From NCBI GenBank assembly GCA_020650975.1, contig JAIPMN010020308.1:1-28331 (forward strand): 28,331 nucleotides of DNA, in the 5' to 3' direction. Of this stretch, positions 11,204-21,066 are shown in pieces (the first letter of the stretch is position 1; each line of letters opens with the position of its first letter). The notes under the pieces were generated by a model. That model searched no databases. It saw only the letters and a list, made by a program, of their open reading frames with translations, and had not been told where the DNA came from. Origin of the DNA: Apostichopus californicus (lineage: Eukaryota; Echinodermata; Holothuroidea; Aspidochirotida; Stichopodidae). The position numbers and the translations under genes are program-made.

Positions 11204-12779
11204 GAAGGTTTATAGTGGGTGGTTATGGTATGGAAGAGATGAGATTCAAATGAGGCATTTTAAAGAGAAGCATATGGAGGACCAGAAAAGCTTTTTAAAT
11301 TGGCTGTAACTACACTGTGTGCTCAATCAACATGTCAGAAAGTGGTGTACCAAGTATAAAACTGAGAGGCATAATGGTTAACTACTTCAAGCAGTCATCC
11401 GTAAGGCACGGTGGTAAAATTCTATTTTCCATTGGGTGCTTGATCTGGTTTAAAAAGAAACAAAATCAATCAACTTTGTGTCATACTTTTAGACATCATA
11501 ACATATTCATTTCCAAATATAGGATTTTGCAAGGAGACTGCAGCAGTTTCTGTTGGTAACACCTAACTCTTCTAATGTACAAGCTTCAGTAAGAGGTTAA
11601 CCGGTGTCAAACTTAGTTTTCGTTTGGAAGATATATGATATTGGTATGCCCGCCCCCCCCCCCCTTGGTAACCATGCTGTTTGTAGTGATAATTTATGAA
11701 AAGTTGCTACATACTTCAATTGTGCATATACAAGTTTGCAAATGCTTTCATTATATATTTATATTTAACTTTTCTAAAATCTGGGACACTTTTTTTTTTG
11801 TTTTTTGGGTGCAATTGATTTAAATGTGTGACATTATATTTAATATTTCCCTCCTGCTCTAGTTATTTGGACAGCTATGGACCTGTATGTTTGGATTTGG
11901 TGCTTTGTTGAAGTTACAATTTGTTATGAATTCATCCTCTAAAGTGAGGAAACTCTAAAGAGAAAGTCATTTCAAGAAACAGTCTCTGAAAATTTAATCG
12001 TAAGTTGAATATTTCTCGTGATACTGCTCGTTATCCTGATTTTTTAATAGTTCTGGAATTGTGAAATCTGAATGTTCTTAAAAGAATTATTACATCTGAA
12101 GTGAAGATAATCTTCATGTTTTTGTCTTTTTTTTTGTCTTGTTTCGCTTTAACACAAGTACATTGATATAAATGTAGTTTACACATGACTGTATTATTAT
12201 AGATACAAATCTATTCGACCTGTCCTGGACTCAAAAATAGTTTTGCAGGCCACAATGAATTTTGTTCCTACCCAATCCGTGGACTGGAACACTTAATTTA
12301 AGGCTTTAGCTAGTACTCCAGTTATAAATTGCAAACTATTACATTTTATGGGTAATGAGAGATCAGAGAGTGTAAAAATGTCCTTTTCCAAATGTTACGT
12401 TGGAAGAATGCTAGCTATAACAATCTTGCCTTTTTTTATCATATGCCTATCTTACAACCGCAACAGGGATTTGGTCGATATGTATTGAATAAAGTCTATA
12501 TCTGTATTTTGTAAATGGTGATCTTGAGACCAGCACAACCATTCATTGCAATTAAGTCAACGATATAACAAAATGAATGGCTATTATGGATACATTGTGT
12601 TTTGACATCTTGTAAACCATTAAACAAACACAGCTGGCAGTCCAGTTTATAATTTCTGTACCACTTTAAGTTTTCAAAGGAATTCATTAACTAAAGTGGC
12701 TGGATGATTAAGTCTAAAACACAGACCATCAGAACAGATACTCCAATGTAACACAAGCTCAATGAGAAAGCATCAGAAC

Positions 12780-12785
12780 TTTATT
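12780..12785 (-). terminator. Candidate polyadenylation signal of haspin
   Basis: TTTATT on the + strand is AATAAA on the gene strand, about 1.2 kb beyond the haspin stop. If used, the 3' UTR would span about 12760-13979. A nearer variant signal (TATAAA) exists around 13907. Which one is used cannot be told from the sequence. Confidence 0.35.
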
Positions 12786-13979
12786 GCCTCAAAATGACAT
12801 GTTTGCAATACATTATAAACAATTGTCAAGGACAAGTGGTGTTAAATGTCATCCAGCAGTACACTGTTTATTTAAAAAAAAACTTATATGAAGTTAAAAG
12901 AGCATATTTTGATTGATTTAGTAGAATTTCTAAAACAATGGAATAACTTTAACATTTAGGCCTGCACTAAGGAGCAGACGACGTCTCCATCAATTTAGCC
13001 TTAAAGGAGCATTTCAAAGATTTACCAAAGTTTAGAGGTTAATATCTCTAAACTAGTTATAGAACCATTCCTAGCAAATAAATTTTCAGACTCAAATTCT
13101 GCTTAAAGTCATCTTTTAATACTTTCCACAATACTTTTCCTGCACAAGACCAATTTCCCAAAATACACTTGTCAGTCAAATATACACTTGTCAGTCCCTA
13201 AAATTAGCTGCTATGCAGTATCCTTTTACATTATCCCAACATAAACCCATTCGTTTCAGTGCTGTAGAAAAAGGAAGTCACTTTTACAAGTTCAATATCT
13301 ACTGAACACCAAAGTGTTCTACTACTACTTCTTACTTCAAAACAGAGAAATAAGGAATGCCAAACAGGCAAATAATCGCCTCTCCCCATTTCTGGTTTTC
13401 TTAATAATGTTATAAAGATTAACAAAACATGCTTAACATGGTAATTATGTTTAGTTTCTACTATAGTAATATATACATCTGTACAGTATTCACAATATTT
13501 GAAATATTTCATCTTCTACTAAAAAAATTCAAACTAGGTTGAGATTCATCCATTTAGAAAACATTCCGTTACATGGCAAAATTCCACTAGGTAAATAGGC
13601 TTATTAAAGCTGGGTCAATTTTTGGACCATACTAACTGAAAACTGAGTTCACAACATGATTTTTTTTTTTGCTTAAACCCTTTAGGAAATTTTACATGAT
13701 TACTAATAAATGATGAAGAAAAATTCATATTTTATGTAAATGGTACTTTATACCACAGTGACACAGTCCATGCAGGATCAAAATGCAACCAAAGAGATTT
13801 GAAACTTCAAACATGTGACGTCAGCAACACATTTCCAGTGCTTTACCATAGAATGTATTATGATACCCAAACAAATAGTTTGATGAACCATTATCGATGA
13901 ATACATATTTATATATTATTATTCTGCTCGGTGGTACAACTTAAAGGAACGTTCTCTTTTTACATGGCTATGTAATTGA
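12786..13979 (-). other. Probable haspin 3' UTR
   Basis: No competing gene is seen. The AT-rich stretch follows the haspin stop directly. It contains two copies of ATACACTTGTCAGTC, 19 bases apart (13163-13196). Assignment as 3' UTR rests only on position and the AATAAA at its far end. Confidence 0.4.
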
Positions 13980-14190
13980 CTATGCCTCCTCAAGTAACTG
14001 CAGAAGTTCGCTCTCTCTGAGTACCTCCTCGGCAGAGGTGTAGCCCAGTAGGTGCCTGCCAAAGGTCTTCAGTTCCCTCATCAATTCCTTGCTTGGTGCG
14101 CTCCTGTAGGTCTTATTTCTGATCATCTTTTCCAGCAGGTAATGTAACCAGAGGACGTTACTGTGAGGATTGAAGGATTCCCAGTCGTTC
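13980..14190 (-). CDS. haspin: Haspin exon 10 (C-terminal end)
   Basis: The acceptor is TTTTCAG and one base completes a Lys codon. The exon encodes NDWESFNPHSNVLWLHYL and the helical tail ending LLQLLEEA, with TAG at 13982-13980. Confidence 0.95.
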
Positions 14191-17100
14191 CTGAAAATAA
14201 AACAAATGACAGTCACTGAACATTGTTGATATTTGCAACAGATTGAAATTACCTGTAGTATTTTATTAGTTACCAAAAAACTTTCTTACAAAAAAAAAAC
14301 ACTTTCTTATTACTTTTTGTTTTTTATATATTTTTTTTTTCTTTTGTGATTTCATCTATAAAAACTGACTTGGCCCATTCATGCATAGTCCTGAAATTAA
14401 CACCAACACAACGCACAATTATCCACAAATTCCCTCTCAAATATCCAAGGAAAATTTTCTTGCTAGAGAAAGATATAAGCAAAGAATATGAGTTCTTTTT
14501 AGTTCATGGAAATGTATTCTCTTTTGTATATAACCTTAAATCTATGCCTGGATGTGATAATGACTGTGTTTCAATATTGATTCCACATAACTTGAACAAA
14601 AAAAAACAAAAACCTGAGCATGATATTACTCATGACAGCATCACAATCTTTCCCACGAAAATATAAAGAGAAAGTCAGACATATTTTATATCCAAAGCAA
14701 ATTGGCAAGGTCTTTGGGAAGTGAGAAGACCTAATAGAATAGTGCAGAAGAAGTTTTGGCTGATAACAAAAAGGGATTATCTAAGCACCCTGGTGAAATA
14801 AGCACTTAATTTCCCTTACAGGTTATTTTCAAGAAGATAAAATATGAATGTTGTCACACTTGGTAATCAAATTGAGCTTAAAACCAACAGATGTGAGTTC
14901 TTAGATGCAGATGGACAAAAGTTGTTTGGGGTTTTCTTTTTTTCTTTCATTTTATATTGTTTTGACAATATTTAACCCCTCAAAATGTATCAACTTCAAA
15001 TAAACATAACTCAAAAACCTGCAAGCAATTTTAATAATTGGTAAGATCATTTTCCTCTCTTGCAGAGTTGCAGGTTAAAAAAAAAGACCATCTGTTTTGT
15101 TTTTGTTTGTTTTAATCGATGGCCAAATTGCTTTAAAAAAAAATAGGAAAAACTTACTTGTTTTCTTTCTTCATCTTACGATAGATGTCAAACTGGTAGT
15201 CCCCTTTTCCAATGAAGAGCGTTTCATCTTTAGCCACGTCGCAGAATACGGTACAACCATCTACGTGAGAAGATGCATATAAATAATGAAATAAAATAAA
15301 GTGATTTTAGATGCATGAGAGAGCACAATATGGATCTTGTGAACCATAGGGAATTTCTGTACCCGATACCTTGGGCCACAACACTTATGGATGTACATAC
15401 TCCTGTGATATAGGAATATAACATTATCTGTTCAACAAGCGCATCAGAAGGTTATGCATATGCATAGTGCACTTGTCCATATGTTATGCTACAATACTGT
15501 ATCACAACTAGGGCCTCAGCCTCTATAACCAAAAAAAAATTCCAATGTGGGGGATAGGCTAACTCTCTATTTCATGTATTTTTCTTGTCATAAAGGTTTC
15601 TGCAGGCTGCTTTAATAGGATTTTCTCAACCTTCCTGTAGGCTGCAAGAGTTTGCCCATCGGCCGTGAGGCCTGCCGCACATTGCCCACCTGTGTGCCAA
15701 GATACTGGGCACACCAACCTTCCCATGTTTTACCCGTGGTATATTTTTACCATTTTATGTCACATGATTTGCGAAGGCTTGCTAAACATGAAACTAAAAA
15801 CTTTGAATTCTTATGCTTTGAGAAGGAAAAGATCTTTCCCTACCTTTAGATAACCTGGACAAAGTGAAGTCAATGATGCTGGCCTCCACCTTGAACGAGC
15901 TTATGTCAAATACATCTCCTTCGACTTTAAAAGACACTTTGGAGCGTTTTGATTTACGCACAAGTACGTTCCCCCAGTGCAGGTCTCGGTGTTCGAAGCA
16001 GTATTGACATTCTGCGGATGCGAGGGCGCCGGCCACTTGTCTCAGTATACTGACCGCTTCTCTGATGTTGGCAAACTGTTGGAGAAAAGAAACAAACAAC
16101 GGTTTGTTTATTTTTTGGTTCGGGCGGCTAGGTTTCACTTGACCACCTCCAGTCATCATGTCTTCATATTGTTGTGTGATATTGCGAGGCAGTACTTACA
16201 GATTTTAGTATTTCAAAAGAAAGAAAATGATGGTTTATCTAAAAAGTCACTACATGAACATCAAAGAGTATTGACAAGAAACGAATAAATCCTCAACATT
16301 TTACTTCTCTGCTCATAAAGACAAATGGATAAGTTATGTAAATATTCGCCTTCACCTCAAAATCCTCCAGGTCAGTACCACCGTTTGCAAACTCAAAGAG
16401 GATGAACAGCTGATTCTCATCAAACAAATCTGCAAAATTTGAAAGAGACAAAAGAACAAGCAAAGAAGAAATTAACTCAAATAGTGGGTTCCTTACAATT
16501 ATTGCTTACAATGCCCAATTGACATATTATTTTGAGGTGGGCTTGGGTTGGGAGAGGGGATTCAGGGCGTGAAGTGGGATTCAGGGGATCATCCTCATCT
16601 GGTCTACCATTGTCTTTAATAGAATAGAGTATTGTGTCATCCTTACCTGGTCTATCATTGTCTGAACCTTTCTTTTCATGATATGCATCCCACTGTTGGA
16701 GCAGAAACTCTGGATAGGTTCCTTGGATACAGGCTACTCTATTGACTTGTATAAAGTTTGTGGTCTGATTCACACAGTTGGTATGCATCGAGCTGAGTTC
16801 TCTGTCGGTTAAGAGATGCAAGAGATTCCTGTATTTACTGATAGGCCACTCATACATGTATGCGTTTGAACAGATTGCCGCAACTTGCCTGTTAGTGCCA
16901 TCAAAATGTAATGCAAATGAAACGCTTATTTCCTGTTCAAATGTGCCTAAACAAAGCCCTCCAACAAAAAAAATTTTAATCGTAAGAATCTTTCGCTTCT
17001 CTGGGAATAAATCCTAATTTGTATCTTAAAAATAGATTCCACATTAGATCTGCCATCATGACTCTTCCAGATAGACTCATAAACTTGCCGGCAGTATTAA

Positions 17101-20100
17101 AATGAGTATGTTTGTATCATATCTTGATATTGTTATGTGGCTTCTTTTTTGTGATGCATAGAATTCAAATGAGGATCTTTAATCTTTAAATTATGCAAAT
17201 TTGGTACTGGGCAATCCAGTTTTAATCCACTATTGCAAAGTAGCTAATATTAAACAAAAGAATGACATGAAATAAAGTGAATGAAATAAATTACTCAAAA
17301 GAAAAGCAGGGAAAGAAGAAGAAGATGAAAGAAGGAGACAATGTTAAAGAAATAATAAAATGATAAAATAATAAAATAATAAAAGAAAGAAGAATTTACT
17401 TTGAGATCACAATCTCCGGAAGAATCTCCTCAAATGTCTTCTGTGGTTCCCCGTTGACCCGGAAGTCCCCTTCCACCGGTATAATCTGATATAAATAGAA
17501 GAACCCAATTCTGAATGTTGCTGAAAGGCCACACAGCCACTTAATATGCAAAACTTGAATAAATTTAGGCAATGCAAAGAATGATCAAGACAACCTGGTT
17601 AACACTGCCAGCATATTATTGCACAATGAATATTATGATGACTTTAGCCAACGAAAGATTTTAGGGTCCTTGATGGGGGACTTGAGTGTCCCTCCTAATC
17701 CTTTCTTCTACTAAACTAAACTGAAGCCATGGCCTGCGGGTCGCACTTATTATCCCATTCTCTGCTACAGTGGAATGACTTACAAAACCAGCAATTTGTG
17801 AGCTAGACAGGTAGACCATTGAACTACTTTACCTTCAAAGCAATAGATTCTCTCTTCTCATTGGTCGTGAGGAAAACCTCTCCGTAGGCTCCCTCGCCAA
17901 CCTTGACGCATTTCGACATCTCTCGCTCTGACAAGATCTCGCTAAATGGCAGCGGTTCTGTCTGCTGGCAGTGACAGAGTACTTTACTTCTTGCGGTAAT
18001 TACGTGACCGCTCTTCCTGTCCCTTGAAGGTGTAAGAGAATCCTTTAATAGCCACATGTGGGAAATGAAAAGGTAGAAAAATATGGAAATATCAGTCAAC
18101 TTTTGGGTTTTAGGCGATTGTAATAAAAGTATGGAACACAAATTAGACCATCTTGTAGTATTTTGAAAAAATGCTAACATATAAATGGCCCATCAGACCC
18201 TTTCCTAAGACATAAGTATACCACCGGTCAATAGTTTTACCGACTAAAAACTCACTTGTAATTTCTGCAGACCATTGAAATTCCAACAAAAAACCAAAAT
18301 GGAGCAATAAAAGAAACAAGAAATTGTTCTTACCCTGAAGCTCCTGTTGCCTTCTTCCAGTAATCTGCTAGTGTGTTTGTTCTTTGGTGGGGTGTGTAAC
18401 TGTGACAGAGGTAATTTCTCAAGTATGACATTGCAAGGTGATATCTTCACCTTCGTTTCCCTCTCCTCTCTCCTGTCTCTTTCAACTGGTCCAGTTTTGG
18501 TCACCTTTTCTCCTCGTTTACGTCTGCTCAATCTCTCGGAATTTGGACTGGTCTCGGGAGATTCAATTCCCTTGTTCGACTCAGTATCTATTGAGACATA
18601 ACTATCTGCCTCACTGTCTGACACAACAGTATATGTGGCAATTATCCTGTCACGTTTTGAGCCTCTTTTGGAATCTGTGACTAGTGACTGTTCTCCATAT
18701 GGAGCTACAGCTGGATCTGTCCGTGTACTTGATCTGAGACTCCTCTGTGAATGTACAGAGTTTTGGGAGAGTCCGTCTTTGCTTGTCGCAAACTCTCCCT
18801 GGCAAGTCTCGAAAGGAAACAGATCTGAATCGTCCTCGATGTTCAGGCGGTCCACAGTTCTGGATATGTCTTCTTCAAAGACACTATCTCGTAACACTCC
18901 ACTGTCGATCGGAATGCCGTCTACGATGGACGGCGAAGTAGTAGTGTCAAACAAAACGGCAGAGAAGTCTTTGCTGCCGTAGGCAGAGTGATAGACAGAC
19001 ACTGGGGTACTAGTATCTTTACCTTGGGGTCCGTTCAATATCTGTCGCCCTCTCTTACCCTCCTCTTTATATTTCGAGCGTTTGTCCCTAACGCTCTTTG
19101 CCCGTTTCGCCTCAGGTGTATCTGTTTTAATTTCTTCGTCGCACGACTCTTCCAGAGATCCGACTGCCTCCGATATATTAAACAGGTCACATGACCGATC
19201 ACCCAATGAGGTTGTACCACCGGTGCTTACACTTGATGGGTGCCACGACGATGATGTGGTACTGGAGGAAGACGAAGAGGAGGAAGACTTCTTCCCGAGT
19301 TGGCACAAGGCTCCATTGTCCTGTCTCAGCCGACGTGAGCCTCGACTCAGTTTGGATAACCTGCGTTTTGTCCCGCTTGGTTGAGAAGAACCACTTTGAT
19401 TGGAGGAGGACGAACTCTTGTTTCTCCTACGAGTAATGTTTGCCTCATCGATCTGTGAAAAGGTAACAAAACAATGCCACTCCCCTTTGAGATTTTTTTT
19501 TATTATACAAAATTTCACTAAAAAATTAAAATGAAACAAATGTCATGAAAAAGATCAAACAATAGAGAAATATTGCAATAGAAGAAGTGAATAAAAGAAA
19601 ATATATGTCGAATGATGCTGCAAAAATTTACTAACATTTTGTCAAGACATATGACCTGCTACCGATGCTATCTGTGACTGGTAATATTCACTGAATTTTC
19701 CCCACCAATATAATGAAAGCTGTGATTGACTTGTGAATAAGGCAGGATCACAGGAATGTCAAATTCATTTTGAAATGACTTGTTTTTTTTTAATTTTAGA
19801 TATTTTATGGATGTTTTTTTGACCAATAAAAAAGTAAAAGATGACAACCCTGATCGAGTCACTAATTCACTGTTGCAATGTTAGTGACTCAGGTGATGAG
19901 TTGTTACTGTATATCAATGGTATGGTACTAGGAGAAGAAATATTGGCTTATAGGGATATTAATCGCATGAAAATAGGATTGGCAAGCTCAATGGTGAGAG
20001 ACAGGGTAATTTCTCTTTTTTTTTTTTTCATTTTAGGTTGGATTATAACTTCCCAAACTTTCCCAATAGTACCTCATTCTTGATTACTAGGGGGAAAATC

Positions 20101-21066
20101 ATGCTGTATTCACACAGAACTATCAGATCTGCAGTTCTGAGCACCATCTTCACTATATATTTTTAAAAACCTTTCGGGAGGATGTCTTCCATTGACGAAC
20201 TTGCAGGCTGACTGTCCCATACGTGACATTTCTTTTACCTCTGTGACAGAATCCCGAGGTTTCCATATGTTTCTGCTTTGATGCGATATTCGAAGCGGTA
20301 CTTTTGCCGGAATGAAATTTTCTTTGTCGTCGTCAGTATCATCAGATTGACTGAAAAAGGCTGCGAACGTCTTCGGCTTTGCTCTTCTTCTCTTTCCCTG
20401 CTTTGTGTCAACTTTGTCGTTGACTCCGATGCCAGCATTCCTTTAAGAAAAGTTTATAATGGTGGATATTAGTGAGCTTAAATTACATGTTTAGATTCCA
20501 GGAAAAATGCACATTTCACACACTTGTAGATGAATGCATGTAAAAAGATATGAAACCTGGCAAAAGAAATGGGTGGTCTGCTCCTAAAGGGTTGCTTCTA
20601 TACATAATACTGTATGTAGAACATGAGAATATTTACATTTGAAACATCATCCAAAACTTAGTGTGTACCAAATTATATACAAGTTCCTATTTCACGGTCG
20701 GTTCTGGTGATATATCAGATTGATTGGGATCTATCAGGATAAGCAGATCCATTTTGAAATCTGTGAACCTCGATGGTGGTGTCTAACACTTCTGTTACAC
20801 CTCATTCGAAACTAGGTCAGATTACCCGCATTAGACGTTTCTTTTTGCGCAAGTCTTCACACCCCTTAAGAAGAATTAATTTGTTGAAAAAGTCTCCAAA
20901 TTACTTACCTCCTTTTCTCAATTGAAGTTTCCGGCGGTGACACAGCAAACGTAGGCTCTGCCTCGGGTGAACTGAAGACATTTCCGTCAACCACGTCAGG
21001 TGATAACCAGGAGTGTGATTTCACGACACCGGTCCTGTGCTTTCCGTAGGTCTTTACAAAGGGCAT
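13980..21066 (-). CDS. haspin: Haspin, histone H3 Thr3 kinase (complete, ten coding exons)
   Basis: Haspin phosphorylates histone H3 on Thr3 at mitotic centromeres, which recruits the chromosomal passenger complex with Aurora B. Coding exons: 21066-20909, 20440-20239, 19452-18334, 18012-17833, 17485-17400, 16801-16647, 16429-16356, 16075-15844, 15260-15158, 14190-13980. Phases 2, 0, 0, 0, 2, 1, 0, 1, 2 all join, giving 839 residues (human is about 800). Visible elements: KTYGK at 5-9; acidic patch then KEN at 92-94; long Ser- and Arg/Lys-rich disordered region (121-493); glycine loop GEGAYGEV (532-539); ALK lysine (553); EEILPEIVISKELS (572-585); GSDNDRPD (627-634); catalytic HRDLHWGN (687-694); DFT (727-729) in place of the usual DYT; a conserved C-terminal lobe with NVLWLHYLLEKM. 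The exon 4 acceptor is the one uncertain junction. The mammalian gene has no introns; this one keeps many. The start codon is chosen because KTYGK and the following Trp fit the family N-terminus. Confidence 0.95.
14191..15157 (-). other. haspin: Haspin intron 9
   Basis: The intron is bounded by GTAAGT and TTTTCAG on the gene strand. It is AT-rich with poly-A/T tracts, and no further feature is seen. Confidence 0.85.
15158..15260 (-). CDS. haspin: Haspin exon 9
   Basis: The acceptor is ACGTAG and the donor is GTAAGT. The exon encodes TVFCDVAKDETLFIGKGDYQ and FDIYRKMKKEN, the conserved segment following the activation region. The first codon (Asp) and last codon (Lys) are split with the neighbouring exons and agree in phase. 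Confidence 0.94.
15261..15843 (-). other. haspin: Haspin intron 8
   Basis: The donor GTAGGG and acceptor ACGTAG bound it on the gene strand. It contains a GC-richer patch at about 15600-15730 with no recognisable identity. Confidence 0.85.
15844..16075 (-). CDS. haspin: Haspin exon 8 (catalytic loop)
   Basis: The acceptor is CTCCAACAG and the donor is GTAGGG. The exon carries FEHRDLHWGNVLV, with catalytic Asp689 and metal-binding Asn694, and IIDFTLSRL, where the DFT takes the place of the DFG motif of ordinary kinases (haspins mostly have DYT). Confidence 0.96.
16356..16429 (-). CDS. haspin: Haspin exon 7 (hinge region)
   Basis: This short exon encodes LFDENQLFILFEFANGGTDL and EDFE, matching the hinge strand of the kinase. 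The acceptor is TTTTGCAG and the donor is GTGAAG. The split Asp codon with exon 6 restores the family's NDRPD. Confidence 0.93.
16647..16801 (-). CDS. haspin: Haspin exon 6
   Basis: The acceptor is CCGACAG and the donor is GTAAGG. The exon encodes ELSSMHTNCVNQTTNFIQVN through WDAYHEKKGSDNDRP, the N-lobe insert typical of haspin. The open frame continues into both introns, so the boundaries rest on splice signals and family alignment. Confidence 0.92.
16802..17399 (-). other. haspin: Haspin intron 5
   Basis: Bounded by GTAAAT and CCGACAG on the gene strand. It is AT-rich with purine-rich tracts on the + strand at 17280-17400 (GAA/AATAAAA-like simple sequence). No gene is seen. Confidence 0.8.
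17400..17485 (-). CDS. haspin: Haspin exon 5 (helix C)
   Basis: The acceptor is TTATATCAG and the donor is GTAAAT. The exon encodes IIPVEGDFRVNGEPQKTFEE and ILPEIVISK, the most family-specific part of the N-lobe. It is too short to stand out as an open frame on its own. Confidence 0.94.
17486..17832 (-). other. haspin: Haspin intron 4
   Basis: Bounded by GTAAAG and TTATATCAG on the gene strand. The donor-proximal part holds a weak tRNA-like stretch described separately. Confidence 0.8.
17765..17826 (-). repeat. Weak tRNA-like (SINE-like) remnant
   Basis: On the minus strand the sequence just inside the intron donor reads TAGTTCAATGGTCTACCTGT, which resembles a tRNA A box, followed by AGCTCACAAATTGCTGG. 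The expected B box (GGTTCGANNCC) is not intact. It could be a decayed tRNA-derived SINE or a chance match. Confidence 0.2.
17833..18012 (-). CDS. haspin: Haspin exon 4 (glycine-rich loop)
   Basis: The exon encodes PLPFSEILSEREMSKCVKVG then EGAYGEVF and the ALK lysine, ending at donor GTAAAG. The upstream boundary is uncertain. An in-phase acceptor GGAAG gives 18012; an alternative TGCCAG gives 17964 but would remove a CxxCQQ-like segment that seems conserved. A small extra exon upstream is also possible. Confidence 0.85.
18013..18333 (-). other. haspin: Haspin intron 3
   Basis: The donor is GTAAGA at 18333; the acceptor near 18013 is the least certain in the gene. Nothing else is seen. Confidence 0.65.
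18334..19452 (-). CDS. haspin: Haspin exon 3 (long disordered region)
   Basis: This 1119-base exon is in phase 0 at both ends (acceptor TTTTCACAG, donor GTAAGA). The protein is rich in Ser, Arg, Lys, Asp and Glu, with a run of nine Ser followed by TTSSSW, basic clusters such as TKRRLSKLSRGSRRLR and SRRKRGEK that could act as nuclear localisation or DNA/nucleosome contacts, and acidic patches. A DTPEAK motif offers a proline-directed phosphorylation site. Sequence similarity to other haspins is not expected in this region; it is assigned because it joins in frame on both sides. Confidence 0.9.
19453..20238 (-). other. haspin: Haspin intron 2
   Basis: Bounded by GTAAAA and TTTTCACAG on the gene strand. 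It contains a perfect 10-bp inverted repeat (GAGTCACTAA at 19856-19865, TTAGTGACTC at 19881-19890). A plus-strand open frame at 19841-20083 overlaps it and has no domain. Confidence 0.8.
20239..20440 (-). CDS. haspin: Haspin exon 2 (acidic patch and KEN sequence)
   Basis: The acceptor is TTCTTAAAG and the donor is GTAAAA. The correct frame has no Met and is set by exon 1 (one base completes Arg53) and exon 3 (phase 0). It reads NAGIGVNDKV, a basic stretch GKRRRAKPK, then TFAAFFSQSDDTDDDKENFI and IWKPRDSVTE. The basic-FF-acidic order resembles the N-terminal region of vertebrate haspin. A longer Met-initiated open frame exists in another frame but does not join its neighbours. Confidence 0.9.
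20441..20908 (-). other. haspin: Haspin intron 1
   Basis: Bounded by GTAAGT and TTCTTAAAG on the gene strand. No further feature is seen. Confidence 0.85.
20909..21066 (-). CDS. haspin: Haspin exon 1 with start codon
   Basis: ATG at 21066-21064 opens MPFVKTYGKHRTGVVKSHSW, followed by LSPD and FSSPEAEP. It ends in phase 2 at GTAAGT. The KTYGK motif near the start, followed by a Trp about ten residues later, fits the short conserved block at the N-terminus of haspins. The upstream sequence in this frame meets no obvious better start. This exon is too short to show as an open reading frame of any length. Confidence 0.9.

Larger units (their letters stand above)
10068..12779. other. Convergent intergenic region between iPGM and haspin, with assembly gap
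   Basis: This is AT-rich and without a recognisable gene. It includes the probable iPGM 3' UTR (candidate AATAAA at 10413-10418), long homopolymers (C10 at 10191-10200, G15 at 10477-10491, C12 at 11653-11664), and a ten-N assembly gap at 11194-11203. Open frames here are short and featureless. Confidence 0.6.

Noticed and set aside
18347..19436. Several plus-strand open frames opposite haspin exon 3
   Set aside because: These are antisense shadows of a long, GC-richer real exon.
19841..20083. Plus-strand open frame inside haspin intron 2
   Set aside because: No domain, ends in a poly-T-encoded Phe run, and contains a palindrome; probably chance.
20235..20438. Minus-strand Met-initiated open frame over haspin exon 2
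   Set aside because: The frame does not join exon 1 or 3; the neighbouring frame joins both in phase.
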